Shown: piece after piece, positions 8,928 through 17,134 of the stretch
Position numbering within the stretch: position 1 is the stretch's first letter
Layout: every line of letters starts with the position of its first letter
Assembly (NCBI GenBank): GCA_934631025.1
Contig: CAKTXR010000002.1
Span: forward strand, 62,001-126,000
DNA: 64,000 bases
DNA from: an uncultured Clostridia bacterium
GTDB taxonomy: Bacteria > Bacillota > Clostridia > Christensenellales > Aristaeellaceae
Direction: 5' to 3'
Translations under genes and position numbers: made by a program
Notes under the pieces: generated by a model
Seen by the model: only the letters and a program-made list of their open reading frames with translations
Told to the model about the DNA's origin: nothing
Database searches by the model: none

Positions 8928-9657
8928 AATGAAATGCAGCGTGACGCACGACCTGCTGCCCGCCTACATCGAGGGGCTGACCGGCGAGGGGAGCAACGCC
9001 TTTATTGCGGCGCATCTGGTCGAGTGTGAAAAGTGCCGCGCGGCCTATCGCGTGATGGCCGAGCAGCGCAAGGGCGCGAAAAACGATTACGGCGCGGTGC
9101 TCAGCCGCCTGATCAGGCGGCGCAGACGGCGGCGGATCGTCGCGGCGGCGATTATCGGGCTGATCGTGCTGGCGTTGCTGGCCGTGTGCCTTGCGCCGTG
9201 GCCGACGCGCGTCCGCGGGTCGTTCGAGGCGCTGGAATGGCGGCTGGGCGATCCGGACGTTCAGACGCGGCGCACTGTGACGATCGACGGCGTGTATCTC
9301 AACTATCTGTTCAAGGCGGACGGCTTTGCCGGAACGTTCGAAATCGAAGGCTATCCCGAGACGGCGCTTGAGAAAACATACTGGGATGCCGACAATGAAG
9401 CCCTGTTCCAGATGACCTATTTTGATCCGCAGGACGGGCTGCTGAGGACGTTCGGCATCCTGATGATCGATCCGCGCGGGCCGGAGTTTTCCGTGCTGAT
9501 CATGGAGGACGACGGCGAGGGGCGCGGCTGGGACGGCGGCGGCGGGCTTGTCGTCAGCTGGCCTGCGGAGGATCGCGCGCAGGCGCTGGAGGGCTTCAGG
9601 ACGCTGGCCGGAAAGTGCAGTCCGAATTGGCTGGGAAATGGAAAGATAGCGGAATAA
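8914..9657 (+). CDS. Membrane anti-sigma factor with zinc-finger-like N-terminus
   Basis: About 247 aa. The cytoplasmic N-terminus has the zf-HC2 pattern of anti-sigma factors: THDLLPAYIEG, then HLVECEKCRAAY (H-x3-C-x2-C). An arginine-rich patch (RRRRRRIV) leads into one membrane helix, AAAIIGLIVLALLAVCLA, near residues 75-95. The remaining ~150 residues would be outside the cell and match no domain I know; they presumably sense the signal. GTG 8914 is spaced 9 bases from AAGGAGA; ATG 8917 is an alternative. The overlap with the sigma gene suggests translational coupling and a matched dose. Confidence 0.85.
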   Translation: MMTSEMKCSVTHDLLPAYIEGLTGEGSNAFIAAHLVECEKCRAAYRVMAEQRKGAKNDYGAVLSRLIRRRRRRRIVAAAIIGLIVLALLAVCLAPWPTRVRGSFEALEWRLGDPDVQTRRTVTIDGVYLNYLFKADGFAGTFEIEGYPETALEKTYWDADNEALFQMTYFDPQDGLLRTFGILMIDPRGPEFSVLIMEDDGEGRGWDGGGGLVVSWPAEDRAQALEGFRTLAGKCSPNWLGNGKIAE

Positions 9658-9674
9658 AATGAGATGACAGCGAA

Positions 9675-9711
9675 ACGGACCGTTCTGAGTTATATCGGAA
9701 CAGTCTGTTTT
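9675..9711 (+). terminator. Terminator-like hairpin, copy 1
   Basis: ACGGACCGTTCTGA pairs imperfectly, with G-U wobbles, with TCGGAACAGTCTGT, then TTTTC. It lies 18 bases after the anti-sigma stop codon and likely ends that operon. Confidence 0.65.
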
Positions 9712-9905
9712 CTTATGGGTGCTTGCTCCGGCGAGATGATACGCTGAGGGCGCTCATGGAGTGGCGGCGGCGCTGAGTTGCTGGTAAGTCATTTCTGACG
9801 AGACGTTGGGTTTTAGAAATGCTCGGGCGGCGTGGAATGCAATTTCTCGCGGCTCCAAACTGAAAATACATGGAAAAGCGCATATGGAAATGGGATTGTG
9901 GTGGA

Positions 9906-9942
9906 ACGGACTGCTCCGAGTATAGTCGGGGCAGTCCGTTTT
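9906..9942 (+). terminator. Terminator-like hairpin, copy 2
   Basis: ACGGACTGCTCCGA pairs with TCGGGGCAGTCCGT, then TTTTCCC. Sequence and loop resemble copy 1, but no gene lies between the copies. Confidence 0.6.
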
Positions 9943-10106
9943 CCCGTGACGCGCCGAACGAGCGGACTTGCTCGTGTATGGACGGTTGAGCCTGTTTTCT
10001 TCCGCCGAGGGGCTTGCGCTGAAAGGATAAGCGGCGATTTTTCGCCGTCATACGCGTCCGTTTGTGGCGCGGACATTAAAAATGCGGGGCCAATTCAGAA
10101 ACCATA

Positions 10107-10134
10107 TTGACATAGTAGGTTGATTGCATATAAT
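10107..10134 (+). promoter_or_regulatory. SigA-type promoter of the metal-handling pair
   Basis: Perfect TTGACA at 10107-10112, a 16-base spacer, and perfect TATAAT at 10129-10134. It rules out the in-frame start at 10120. I see no recognisable CsoR or CopY operator around it. Confidence 0.8.
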
Positions 10135-10182
10135 AGAATATGTGGCGCATCGACCGACAGCGCCGCAAAGGATGTGAATGAG

Positions 10183-10701
10183 ATGATGAAAAAGTCAATG
10201 ATCCTGTGGGGCGCGGCGCTCGTGACGGCGCTGCTGCTGACCGGTTGCGGCGCGGACAAGGCGGAAAACGACGCGCAGCCCACGCAGCAGCCCGCCGCGC
10301 AGTCTACCGAGCCGGCCGACACGCAGGCCGCTATGCAGAACGACTGGACGATCCCGCTGAGCGAACTGAGCGCCGAACCGGCCTTTTTCGACCGGACGCA
10401 GGATGGCGTCGCGATGCAGCTCATCGCGCTGGTGGATGCGGATGGGGCGGTACACGCCGCGTACAACACCTGCCAGGTGTGCGCCGGTTCGCCCTACGCC
10501 TATTTCGACTATGAAAACGGAAAGCTGGTCTGCCAGAACTGCGGCAACGCCTTCGATGTCTCCAGCGTCGGCGCGGCGGCGGGCGGCTGCAATCCCATGC
10601 CGGCGGCGGATTACCGCGTCGAGGGGGATATGCTCGTGATTTCCGAGACGGAGCTTGAACGCGCGCTGCCCTCCTTCGCCAACTGGAAGAAGGGGCTGTG
10701 A
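10183..10701 (+). CDS. DUF2318-type lipoprotein with Cys-rich metal site
   Basis: About 172 aa. A lipoprotein signal peptide, MKKSMILWGAALVTALLLTG then Cys, puts it on the outer face of the membrane. A Thr/Gln/Pro-rich linker follows. The C-terminal half has the DUF2318 pattern: YNTCQVCAGSPYAYF, VCQNCGNAFDV, then GGCNPMP. This family is described as membrane iron-sulfur-containing and is found beside FtrABCD-like metal uptake genes. The CxxC pairs could bind metal or carry electrons. ATG 10183 follows AAAGGAT with 8-base spacing. The stop overlaps the next gene's GTG start, so the two are translationally coupled. A copper or iron delivery role is inferred from that neighbour. Confidence 0.8.
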   Translation: MMKKSMILWGAALVTALLLTGCGADKAENDAQPTQQPAAQSTEPADTQAAMQNDWTIPLSELSAEPAFFDRTQDGVAMQLIALVDADGAVHAAYNTCQVCAGSPYAYFDYENGKLVCQNCGNAFDVSSVGAAAGGCNPMPAADYRVEGDMLVISETELERALPSFANWKKGL

Positions 10702-12017
10702 GCATGGGCGCTGTCACGAAGCGGCTGAGAATCGGCGGCATGACCTGTCCACACTGCGCGATGCGCGTCAAACGGACGCTGGAGACGCTTGATGGCGTTG
10801 AGCGCGCCCGCGTGAATTATGATCGGGGCGCTGCGGAGGTCACTTACGAGCCTGAGCGCGTTTCGCTGCGTGCCATGGACGCGGCGCTGCGGGAGGAAGG
10901 CTATCGCCTGCTGACCGCGCCGGAAAAAACCGATTATGTCCGCGCGGCCGTCTATGTCGCGCTGATTGCGGCACTGTACATCCTTTTGCAGAAAACGGGG
11001 CTGCTGAACCGGCTCGTGCCCGGGCGGCTGGCCGAGAACGGCATGGGCTACGGGATGTTCTTCGCCGTGGGCCTGATGACCTCGCTGCACTGCGCCGCCA
11101 TGTGCGGCGGACTGGGGCTGTCGCAGACGCTGGCCGAGGGGCGTGCGGCGCGGGGAATGCTGCGGCCCGCGCTTCTGTATAACGCCGGACGCGTGATCTC
11201 CTATACGGCGACCGGCTTTGTCATGGGGCTGATCGGCCTGCTCTTCGGCGCAGGCGTGAACACGACGCTCTCGACCGTGCTTCAGGCGCTGCTCAAGGCC
11301 ATAGCGGGCGCAATGATGCTGTGCATGGGGCTGAACCTGCTGGGGCTGTTTCCGGCGCTGAGGAGATTCCGGCTGCGTCTGCCGCGGATCGGCGTTCATG
11401 GCGGCGGCGCGCTGACGGTCGGCCTGCTCAACGGCCTGATGCCCTGCGGCCCGCTGCAGAGTATGCAGTTGGCGGCGCTGGCCAGCTTAAGCCCGATAAA
11501 GGGCGCGCTGTCGATGCTGTTCTTCAGTCTGGGCACTGTGCCGCTGATGCTGGGGCTTGGCTCGCTCACGGCGGCGCTGGGGCGGCGATTCAATCGCGCC
11601 GTGCTGCGCGCGGGGGCTGTGCTGGTGGCCGTGATGGGACTGGCGATGCTCTCTCAGGGCGCGGCGCTGGCCGGATGGAACCTGTCGATCGCGCCCGCGC
11701 CGACCGATGCGCAGACCGCGCAGACGGAGAGCGGCGTGCAGACGGTCTACAGCACGCTCGAGCCGAACCGCTATCCCGACATCACGGTGACGGCGGGCGA
11801 GCCGGTGCGCTGGGTGATCGACGCGCCGGACGGCTCGATCAACGGCTGCAACAACCGCATTCTCATTCCCGCGCTCGATCTGGAATACACCTTCCAGTCG
11901 GGCGAAAACGTCATTGAGTTTACGCCCGACAAGGCGGGCACGATCTCCTACACCTGCTGGATGGGCATGATCCGTGGCACGATCACCGTGACCGACGGCG
12001 ATGGAAATGCCGCGTGA
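10698..12017 (+). CDS. HMA-TauE/SafE-cupredoxin fusion, probable copper transport protein
   Basis: A 439-aa, three-part protein. Residues ~8-72 form a heavy-metal-associated domain with GGMTCPHCAM (CxxC). Residues ~80-330 form a polytopic membrane domain of the TauE/SafE (UreH/DsbD-like) type, with HCAAMCGG and LMPCGPLQSMQL as its two conserved Cys-containing motifs. Residues ~350-435 form a cupredoxin-like beta domain (ITVTAGEPVRWVI, then YTCWMGM, candidate copper ligands), presumably extracellular. HMA, transporter and cupredoxin in one chain strongly suggests copper movement or maturation across the membrane. GTG 10698 overlaps the upstream stop; ATG 10704 is a possible alternative. A terminator lies at 12189. 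Confidence 0.85.
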   Translation: MSMGAVTKRLRIGGMTCPHCAMRVKRTLETLDGVERARVNYDRGAAEVTYEPERVSLRAMDAALREEGYRLLTAPEKTDYVRAAVYVALIAALYILLQKTGLLNRLVPGRLAENGMGYGMFFAVGLMTSLHCAAMCGGLGLSQTLAEGRAARGMLRPALLYNAGRVISYTATGFVMGLIGLLFGAGVNTTLSTVLQALLKAIAGAMMLCMGLNLLGLFPALRRFRLRLPRIGVHGGGALTVGLLNGLMPCGPLQSMQLAALASLSPIKGALSMLFFSLGTVPLMLGLGSLTAALGRRFNRAVLRAGAVLVAVMGLAMLSQGAALAGWNLSIAPAPTDAQTAQTESGVQTVYSTLEPNRYPDITVTAGEPVRWVIDAPDGSINGCNNRILIPALDLEYTFQSGENVIEFTPDKAGTISYTCWMGMIRGTITVTDGDGNAA

Positions 12018-12188
12018 ACGCTTTTTGCGCGGAGAGAGGTACAGTTCCATAGATTCGCCGTTTGCGCGTGTTTTTGCAGCGGGGCGCGAAGGACGGCGCG
12101 GGCTTTCTGCGCGCGAGGTTGCCTGACGCGCTCGTCTGAGCTTTTCCGCATTTCGGCCGAACGGGAGGATTTTTCCCGTCCGGCGCGC

Positions 12189-12222
12189 AAAAATCCCCGA
12201 CGTATGATGCGTCGGGGATTTT
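12189..12222. terminator. Bidirectional terminator between convergent genes
   Basis: AAAATCCCCGACG pairs with CGTCGGGGATTTT around a short loop, with A- and T-runs on both sides. It serves the fusion gene (plus) and the GH4 gene (minus, ending at 12239). Confidence 0.9.
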
Positions 12223-12238
12223 CGTATGCGCTTTGCAA

Positions 12239-13561
12239 TTACAGCTTGAACTGCGGCAGATAGGGCTTGCTGAAGTCGAACAGCTCGTCCACCATCTTGC
12301 GGATCTCGCGCAGATCGAGCACGGCGGATGTGATCGGGTCATAGCAGATGGCCTGATAGATCAGATCGCGGTCGCCGGTGAAGTGCGCCTTGACGGCCAT
12401 TTCCTCGATCTGGCTGGACAGGCACATCAGCGGCAGCACGCAGTCCGGAATCGCGCCGACGTGCATGGGCTGCAGGCCGTCCTGGCTGGCCAGTACGGGC
12501 ACCTCGACGCACGCGCCGACCGGCAGATTGTCGATCAGGCCGTAGTTGCGCACGTTGCCGTTGAACTTGAACATCTCGTGATCGCCGAAGATGGCGTTGA
12601 ATATGCTGGAGGCGTACTCCTGGCCGCGCTTGAGGTCGACCGGCTCGGCGAGCGCCTTGCGGCGGTTCTCTTCGTAATCGGTGACGCGCTTCTCGCGGCA
12701 CTCGATGGTGAAGTTGGTGCGGCCGGTGTTCCAGCTGGTGCCGCGGTAGCAGTACTTTTGCAGCGTGTCCTCGCGCTTGCGGAACCACGGCGAATACTCG
12801 GAGAAGTGGCCGCTCGATTCGGTGACGTAATAGCCCATGGCCAGGAACATCTCGTTGCGCACGATGTCGTCGTCATAGACCGATTGATCCTCGAGCGTGA
12901 TTTTGCGCAGCGCCGGATAGAGATCCTCGCCGTTGTGCTCGAGCTTGAGATAGAAGGCCAGATGGTTAATGCCCGCGCACAGATAGCTGATTTCGTCCTT
13001 CGGGATGTTCAGGATCTTGGCGAACTTGGCGATGCCGCCCTGCACGCTGTGGCACAGGCCGGTGGTCATGATCTCGGGCGCGGCCTCCTGAATGGCGCGG
13101 CAGAGCATGGCCATGGGGTTCGAGTAGTTCAGGAACACAGCGTTCGGGCAGTACTTCTTAATGTCGTCCACGATGCCCATCAGCACCGGCGCGGTGCGCA
13201 GGAAGCGGAATATGCCGGCGGGATTGCGGGTGTCGCCCACGTTGATCTTCACGCCGTACTTTTCGCAGATGTACAGATCGTTCTTGAACACCTCGAGCGG
13301 CTGCGCCATCAGCATGCTCACAACGCCGTCCGCGCCCTCCATGACCTCGGTGCGGTCGGTGGTGGCGATCAGCTTCGCCGGATAGTGGCCGGCGTCTATG
13401 ATGCGCTGCACGTCCACGCGCGCGTCCTCCAGCGCGCGCCTGTCGATGTCCACCAGCGCGATCGTCGCGTCGGCAAACGCCGGGAAGGACAGTATGTCGC
13501 GGGCCAGCGCGCGGGAGAAGTTCGGGCTGCCCGCGCCGATGAATACGAATTTCCTGCTCAT
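12239..13561 (-). CDS. GH4 family NAD-dependent glycosidase (alpha-galactosidase/alpha-glucosidase type)
   Basis: About 440 aa, cytoplasmic. The N-terminal Rossmann motif FVFIGAGSPNFSR binds NAD. GDTRNPAGIFRFLRT near residue 109, NYSNPM near 145 and GLCHSVQGG (C170-H171-S172, metal site) are family 4 hallmarks. GH4 enzymes cleave through a transient 3-keto sugar, using NAD and a divalent metal. The CHS form is known from MelA/AglA-type enzymes, so an alpha-linked galactoside, glucoside or glucuronide is likely. ATG 13561 follows AAGGAGGA; the longer reading to 13618 has no ribosome site. It is the last gene of the epimerase-GHA-DUF4867-GH4 operon. Confidence 0.9.
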   Translation of the reverse strand: MSRKFVFIGAGSPNFSRALARDILSFPAFADATIALVDIDRRALEDARVDVQRIIDAGHYPAKLIATTDRTEVMEGADGVVSMLMAQPLEVFKNDLYICEKYGVKINVGDTRNPAGIFRFLRTAPVLMGIVDDIKKYCPNAVFLNYSNPMAMLCRAIQEAAPEIMTTGLCHSVQGGIAKFAKILNIPKDEISYLCAGINHLAFYLKLEHNGEDLYPALRKITLEDQSVYDDDIVRNEMFLAMGYYVTESSGHFSEYSPWFRKREDTLQKYCYRGTSWNTGRTNFTIECREKRVTDYEENRRKALAEPVDLKRGQEYASSIFNAIFGDHEMFKFNGNVRNYGLIDNLPVGACVEVPVLASQDGLQPMHVGAIPDCVLPLMCLSSQIEEMAVKAHFTGDRDLIYQAICYDPITSAVLDLREIRKMVDELFDFSKPYLPQFKL

Positions 13562-13652
13562 GGGAAAATCCTCCTTATCATATATATGCGATTGAAAAGC
13601 GGTAACACAAAAACACATTCCGCGGTTTGCCCTTGCGGGGGCGGGCGCGCGG

Positions 13653-14324
13653 TCAGTATTTCAGCTCGTAATTCAGGCCATGGACGCCGGGATACACGCC
13701 CTGATCGGTCAGCTCGCGGCAGTCCTCATGGCAGATAATCCACTTGTTGGCGGCGAAGAGCAGGCGATCCTCGCCCTCGGCGGCGGGCTTTTCGGTCAGG
13801 TCGGTGTTGGTGCCTTTGGGCAGGCCGACCACGCTGATGAAGCCCTCGCCGCTCACCTGACAGGGGCAGTAGTGCAGCGAGGTGGCGTACACTTCGACCG
13901 TGTCGCCCTCCTCCAGCAGGAACGCTTCGACCTTGCCGGAATCGTAATCATAGCCGTTCATATCGCGCATATCGCCCAGCATGAGCACCATCGGCGTGAC
14001 GGCCACGTTGATCTCGGAGCTGCGGTGGTATTCCAGCGCGTTGAACAGTGAATTGTAGCCATAGCAGACGCCGGTCTGCGCGGGGGTCTGGCCGAAGAAG
14101 CGGCGGGTCATGAGAAGATCGTCCGCCGTGCCGGTCAGCGCGTCGAGCGCGGGGAAGTAGACCGAGCCGGCCTCAGGCATGGTCAGCGCCTCGCGGCAGG
14201 CCTTGCAGAGGACTGCGCTGTCGTAATCCTCGATCAGGCGGCCGTACTTTTTGAAGGCCGCGTCGCGGACGGAATAGAGCTTCAACTCGGGATTGAGCTT
14301 TTGGAGCTTTTCAAGAAGGGTCAT
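13653..14324 (-). CDS. DUF4867 family protein
   Basis: A 223-aa protein matching what I recognise as DUF4867, a family of Bacillota often near sugar catabolism genes. Visible features are a leading MTLLEKLQKLNPELKLYSV, a central FFGQTPAQTGVCYGYNS, and a cupin-like SEINVAVTPMVLMLG followed by VEAFLLEEGDTVEVYAT and LHYCPCQV. The latter segments suggest a beta-barrel that could bind a sugar or sugar acid. No biochemical function is known to me. It lies 58 bases after the GH-A gene and 91 before GH4, in the same direction, so it is co-transcribed with glycosidases. AAAGAGG precedes the ATG. Confidence 0.8.
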   Translation of the reverse strand: MTLLEKLQKLNPELKLYSVRDAAFKKYGRLIEDYDSAVLCKACREALTMPEAGSVYFPALDALTGTADDLLMTRRFFGQTPAQTGVCYGYNSLFNALEYHRSSEINVAVTPMVLMLGDMRDMNGYDYDSGKVEAFLLEEGDTVEVYATSLHYCPCQVSGEGFISVVGLPKGTNTDLTEKPAAEGEDRLLFAANKWIICHEDCRELTDQGVYPGVHGLNYELKY

Positions 14325-14382
14325 GGGCGGTTGTCCTCTTTTCTTGGAGTCGGTTTGGGATCGTTGGAATGTATTGCAATCG

Positions 14383-16062
14383 TCAGCGGCGTTTGCCGAC
14401 GGAAAGCACCTTGTAGAACGCGCCGGGCACAGTGCGGATGGCCGCGTCGTCCAGATAGCGCGCGTTCAGTTCGAGCGTCTCGGCGATGGTCGAGGCGATC
14501 TGATGCGTGCGGCTGGGCGTGAAATCGGGCGTTTCGCCGCGATAGACGCGGTAATAGCCGTGCTGATCGTCATGGACAGCGTCCCATTTGAGCACGTCGC
14601 TCTCGAGACGCACGTTTTCGGCGGGCACGTCCTCGCGGAGCACATAGTCGGTGGTGAACACGGTCAGCGAGAGCGGCTTTACGGCGTAGGCAAAGCGGCC
14701 GTTTTCGTGATCGAGCGTGCAGGACGGCTCCTGCAAATCGCCGAATTCGTTGACCGGCGGATGCGCGGCCTCGAACTCGTAAACGCGCAGGGGCGGCTGC
14801 TTTTCGATGTGCCTGAGCTGCAGATCGATCGCGACGTCCTGTGCGTCGTCATGGCGGTTGATGACGAACACGCTCAGCGTGCCGTCCTTGTTGAGCAGGG
14901 CCAGCGTGCGCAGCAGCGGATCGTCGTTTTGAATATCCAGCACCTTGCTGTTGCGGCGGGCGTAGCGGGCGAGCAGCCCCAGGCACCAGTAGCTCTCGCG
15001 CACGGAATAATCGCCGTCGTCCTCCCATTTGATCAGGCCGCACTTGTTGTATTTCGTGTCCTGCGTCTGGGAAATGAAGCGCTCGCACTCGCCCCATTTG
15101 CGCGCGTATTCGTCGTGCTCGGCATAGTGGCAGACGTAGGGGTCGGGATAGTCGCAGAACGTCCAGATGGAAATGGCGAACACGCCGGCGTTGATCGCGG
15201 CCAGCGCGGCCTCGGCGTACATGATCGCGCCCAGCGGGCCTTCGCCGTGATAGTTGAAGGCGTTTACATCCTTGATCACGCCGGGCAGATGGACGAAATC
15301 GTCCTCGCGCAGCCGTCCGTCCTCCTCGTGCATATGGCGCACGCCCAGCTCGCCGAGGATCAGCCGCTTGCCGTCGCAGCGGATGGCCTTCATGACGTAT
15401 TCGCGGCAGAGAGAGAAGAACCAGGGGTACATCTCCAGATCGCCGGGCCTGAAGCGCGTCATGTACATATGCAGGCAGAAGTCCTCGGTGATGCGCTTCA
15501 TGTGCCGGACGGCGTAGTCCATCGTGGGCCAGTTCGGCTCGCCGGAGCCGTCGGTGGCCAGCAGACCGACGTTCAGATCGTGCCGGTCGAACGCTTCGTA
15601 GAGGTATTCGTGGTATTTCTGGAACAGCGGCAGGTCGGTCGACAGGCCGTTGTTGTCGTTCATCGACAGCTCGTTGGAGAAGCAGTAATAGCGGATCTGG
15701 CGGACGTTTCGCTCCTTGATGAGGTATTCCAGATTGCGCGCGACGTTCTCGGCGTATTCGCGGCGGGCTTCATCGCTGAAGTGGAGCTGCCCCTTGGCGC
15801 AGGCGAGGTAGATGGGCGTGTCGGTGACCTTCTGCATCCGCTCGTAATAGTCGGCGAATGTGTCCATGCTCTCCTTCGTCCAGTTGGCATAGCCGCCGAA
15901 CGTGCGCATGAAGCCGGGCGACAGCTCGCGATAGCATTTGCCGATCTTCTGGTCGAACTGCTCCTTTTCGCACAGGCGGTAGAACAGCGCCTCGCTGTTG
16001 TGGAAGCCCAGCCCGCCGAAGAGCGTCGGGAACTCAGGGCGCGTGATGGTCAGCGTCGTCAT
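14383..16062 (-). CDS. Clan GH-A glycoside hydrolase with C-terminal Fn3-like domain
   Basis: A 559-aa protein without a signal peptide, so it probably acts on imported oligosaccharides. The N-terminal TIM barrel carries the clan GH-A pair: acid/base in FSNELSMN (N130-E131) and nucleophile in LILGELGVRH (E238). MRTFGGYANW near residue 52 resembles the substrate loop of GH39/GH51/GH79-like enzymes. A beta domain spans about 340-460. The final ~90 residues (YYRVYRGETPDF) look like a fibronectin type III fold. The exact family is uncertain. AGAGGAAA precedes the ATG, 25 bases after the epimerase gene. Co-expression with GH4 and an epimerase suggests shared breakdown of one glycan. Confidence 0.8.
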   Translation of the reverse strand: MTTLTITRPEFPTLFGGLGFHNSEALFYRLCEKEQFDQKIGKCYRELSPGFMRTFGGYANWTKESMDTFADYYERMQKVTDTPIYLACAKGQLHFSDEARREYAENVARNLEYLIKERNVRQIRYYCFSNELSMNDNNGLSTDLPLFQKYHEYLYEAFDRHDLNVGLLATDGSGEPNWPTMDYAVRHMKRITEDFCLHMYMTRFRPGDLEMYPWFFSLCREYVMKAIRCDGKRLILGELGVRHMHEEDGRLREDDFVHLPGVIKDVNAFNYHGEGPLGAIMYAEAALAAINAGVFAISIWTFCDYPDPYVCHYAEHDEYARKWGECERFISQTQDTKYNKCGLIKWEDDGDYSVRESYWCLGLLARYARRNSKVLDIQNDDPLLRTLALLNKDGTLSVFVINRHDDAQDVAIDLQLRHIEKQPPLRVYEFEAAHPPVNEFGDLQEPSCTLDHENGRFAYAVKPLSLTVFTTDYVLREDVPAENVRLESDVLKWDAVHDDQHGYYRVYRGETPDFTPSRTHQIASTIAETLELNARYLDDAAIRTVPGAFYKVLSVGKRR

Positions 16063-16087
16063 GGGCGGTTTCCTCTCTTTGCTCGCT

Positions 16088-16963
16088 TTAATAGATGGTC
16101 AGTGTGTGGGTGCGCAGGGCGCTGTCGTGCGCGGCGACGGGGATCACGCCGGGCTTGGCCGGCAGCTGCTTGTTCGTATCGATGAAATCGGGATGATTGC
16201 TCCACGGCTCGATGCAGATATAGCCCGCGCCGGGGATCGTCCAGAGCAGCAGATAGTTAAAGCCGGCATAGTCGACGTGCGCGATTTTCTCGCCCGTTCT
16301 GCGGCGCAGCGTCACGCCGCGGGACTTGAGCGTCAGAAAGGTCAGCGTGGTGCCCTCAAAGTCGGCGGCGTGGAGCGGCAGCGCGTTGTTGTGAAGAGCG
16401 ATGTTCTCCCTCCTGCGCGACAGGCAGCCATGCTCGAACAGGCTGTTGGCTACATGGCCGCCCTCGTCCTCGTCGAAGACGATTTCATAATTGTCCACGC
16501 CGTCCGGGCAGGCGTAGGCCTCGTGCGCGCCGATGCAGGCGTACATCGGGCTGTCGCCCAGATTAGAGATCGTATAGTCGATTCTGATGCGGTTCTCCTC
16601 AAGGGCATAGCGCACGCGCAGCTCATAGTCGAACGGGAAGCCCTCGTGGCGGGCGTTCTCGCCGGCGAGCAGGAAGGCGACGGAATCCTCCGTCTGCGCT
16701 TCCACGTCGAACACGCGGTATTTGGCGAAGCCGTGCTTAGGCATATGCCAGGTCTTATTGTTCAGGATGTACTCGTCGTCCTTGAACGAGCCAGCCACGG
16801 GAAAGAGCAGCGGGGCCTGTCCGCTCCACCAGGCGGGATCGCCCTGCCAGAGCCGCTCGGTTCCGTCGGCGGTCTTAACGCTGGTCATCTCCGCGCCCAG
16901 CGCCCTGACGGCCACGGTGAGTCTATCATTTCGGATGGTTGCGACGGTGTTTTTGTCTGCCAT
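16088..16963 (-). CDS. Aldose 1-epimerase family protein (LacX-like)
   Basis: About 291 aa of the galactose mutarotase-like beta-supersandwich fold, cytoplasmic. LLFPVAGSF and HGFAKYRVFDV near residues 51-85, then GAHEAYACPDG around residue 150 and LLWTIPGAGYICIEPW near residue 250, fit the aldose 1-epimerase/LacX group, which interconverts sugar anomers. ATG 16963 has GGAGGT 7 bases ahead. Longer frames upstream lie across the divergent promoter region and are not real. It is the first gene of the operon that runs to GH4, downstream of a good minus-strand promoter. It may feed the correct anomer from the glycosidases into metabolism. Confidence 0.88.
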   Translation of the reverse strand: MADKNTVATIRNDRLTVAVRALGAEMTSVKTADGTERLWQGDPAWWSGQAPLLFPVAGSFKDDEYILNNKTWHMPKHGFAKYRVFDVEAQTEDSVAFLLAGENARHEGFPFDYELRVRYALEENRIRIDYTISNLGDSPMYACIGAHEAYACPDGVDNYEIVFDEDEGGHVANSLFEHGCLSRRRENIALHNNALPLHAADFEGTTLTFLTLKSRGVTLRRRTGEKIAHVDYAGFNYLLLWTIPGAGYICIEPWSNHPDFIDTNKQLPAKPGVIPVAAHDSALRTHTLTIY

Positions 16964-17002
16964 GCTGAAAACCTCCGGAATTCTATTTTTGAGCCTACGT
17001 TC

Positions 17003-17031
17003 ATTATAGCAACTTTGGCCGCCGATTCCAA
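17003..17031 (-). promoter_or_regulatory. Promoter of the epimerase-GH-A-DUF4867-GH4 operon
   Basis: On the minus strand: TTGGAA (17031-17026), a 17-base spacer, and TATAAT (17008-17003). The paired repeat at 17031-17065 starts right behind the -35, an activator position. Confidence 0.75.
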
Positions 17032-17065
17032 TACACAATCGTGCGTTTCCATGCACAATATTGCG
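17031..17065. promoter_or_regulatory. Direct-repeat operator between divergent promoters
   Basis: ATACACAATCGTGCG (17031-17045) and ATGCACAATATTGCG (17051-17065) share ATnCACAATnnTGCG at an exact 20-base spacing, about two helical turns. This is the geometry AraC-type dimers use. It lies between the minus-strand -35 and the plus-strand -35 and is probably bound by the adjacent AraC protein. Confidence 0.7.
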
Positions 17066-17074
17066 ATTTTTTTC

Positions 17075-17102
17075 TTGACAGCGCGGCCGCGGCGCGTATA
17101 TC
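17075..17102 (+). promoter_or_regulatory. Promoter of the AraC-lactonase pair
   Basis: TTGACA at 17075-17080, a 16-base spacer, and TATATC at 17097-17102. The second half-repeat of the operator ends 9 bases upstream of the -35. Confidence 0.7.
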
Positions 17103-17134
17103 ATGGGGGCATGGGGAAAGACGGGGTGAACGGC

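Larger units (their letters stand above)
9658..10106. other. Intergenic region with two related hairpins
   Basis: About 450 bases with no supported gene. Small open frames here lack ribosome sites and family features. It contains two similar terminator-like hairpins (9675-9711 and 9906-9942) and a small CGGCGA/TCGCCG hairpin near 10032-10047. Confidence 0.6.

Noticed and set aside
9832..10110. Possible 92-aa gene
   Set aside because: No ribosome site, no recognisable domain, and it runs through the second terminator hairpin and into the promoter at 10107.
14293..16185. 630-aa open frame on the plus strand
   Set aside because: Antisense to the GH-A and DUF4867 genes, whose catalytic motifs, ribosome sites and operon layout are convincing. 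The frame itself shows no domain.
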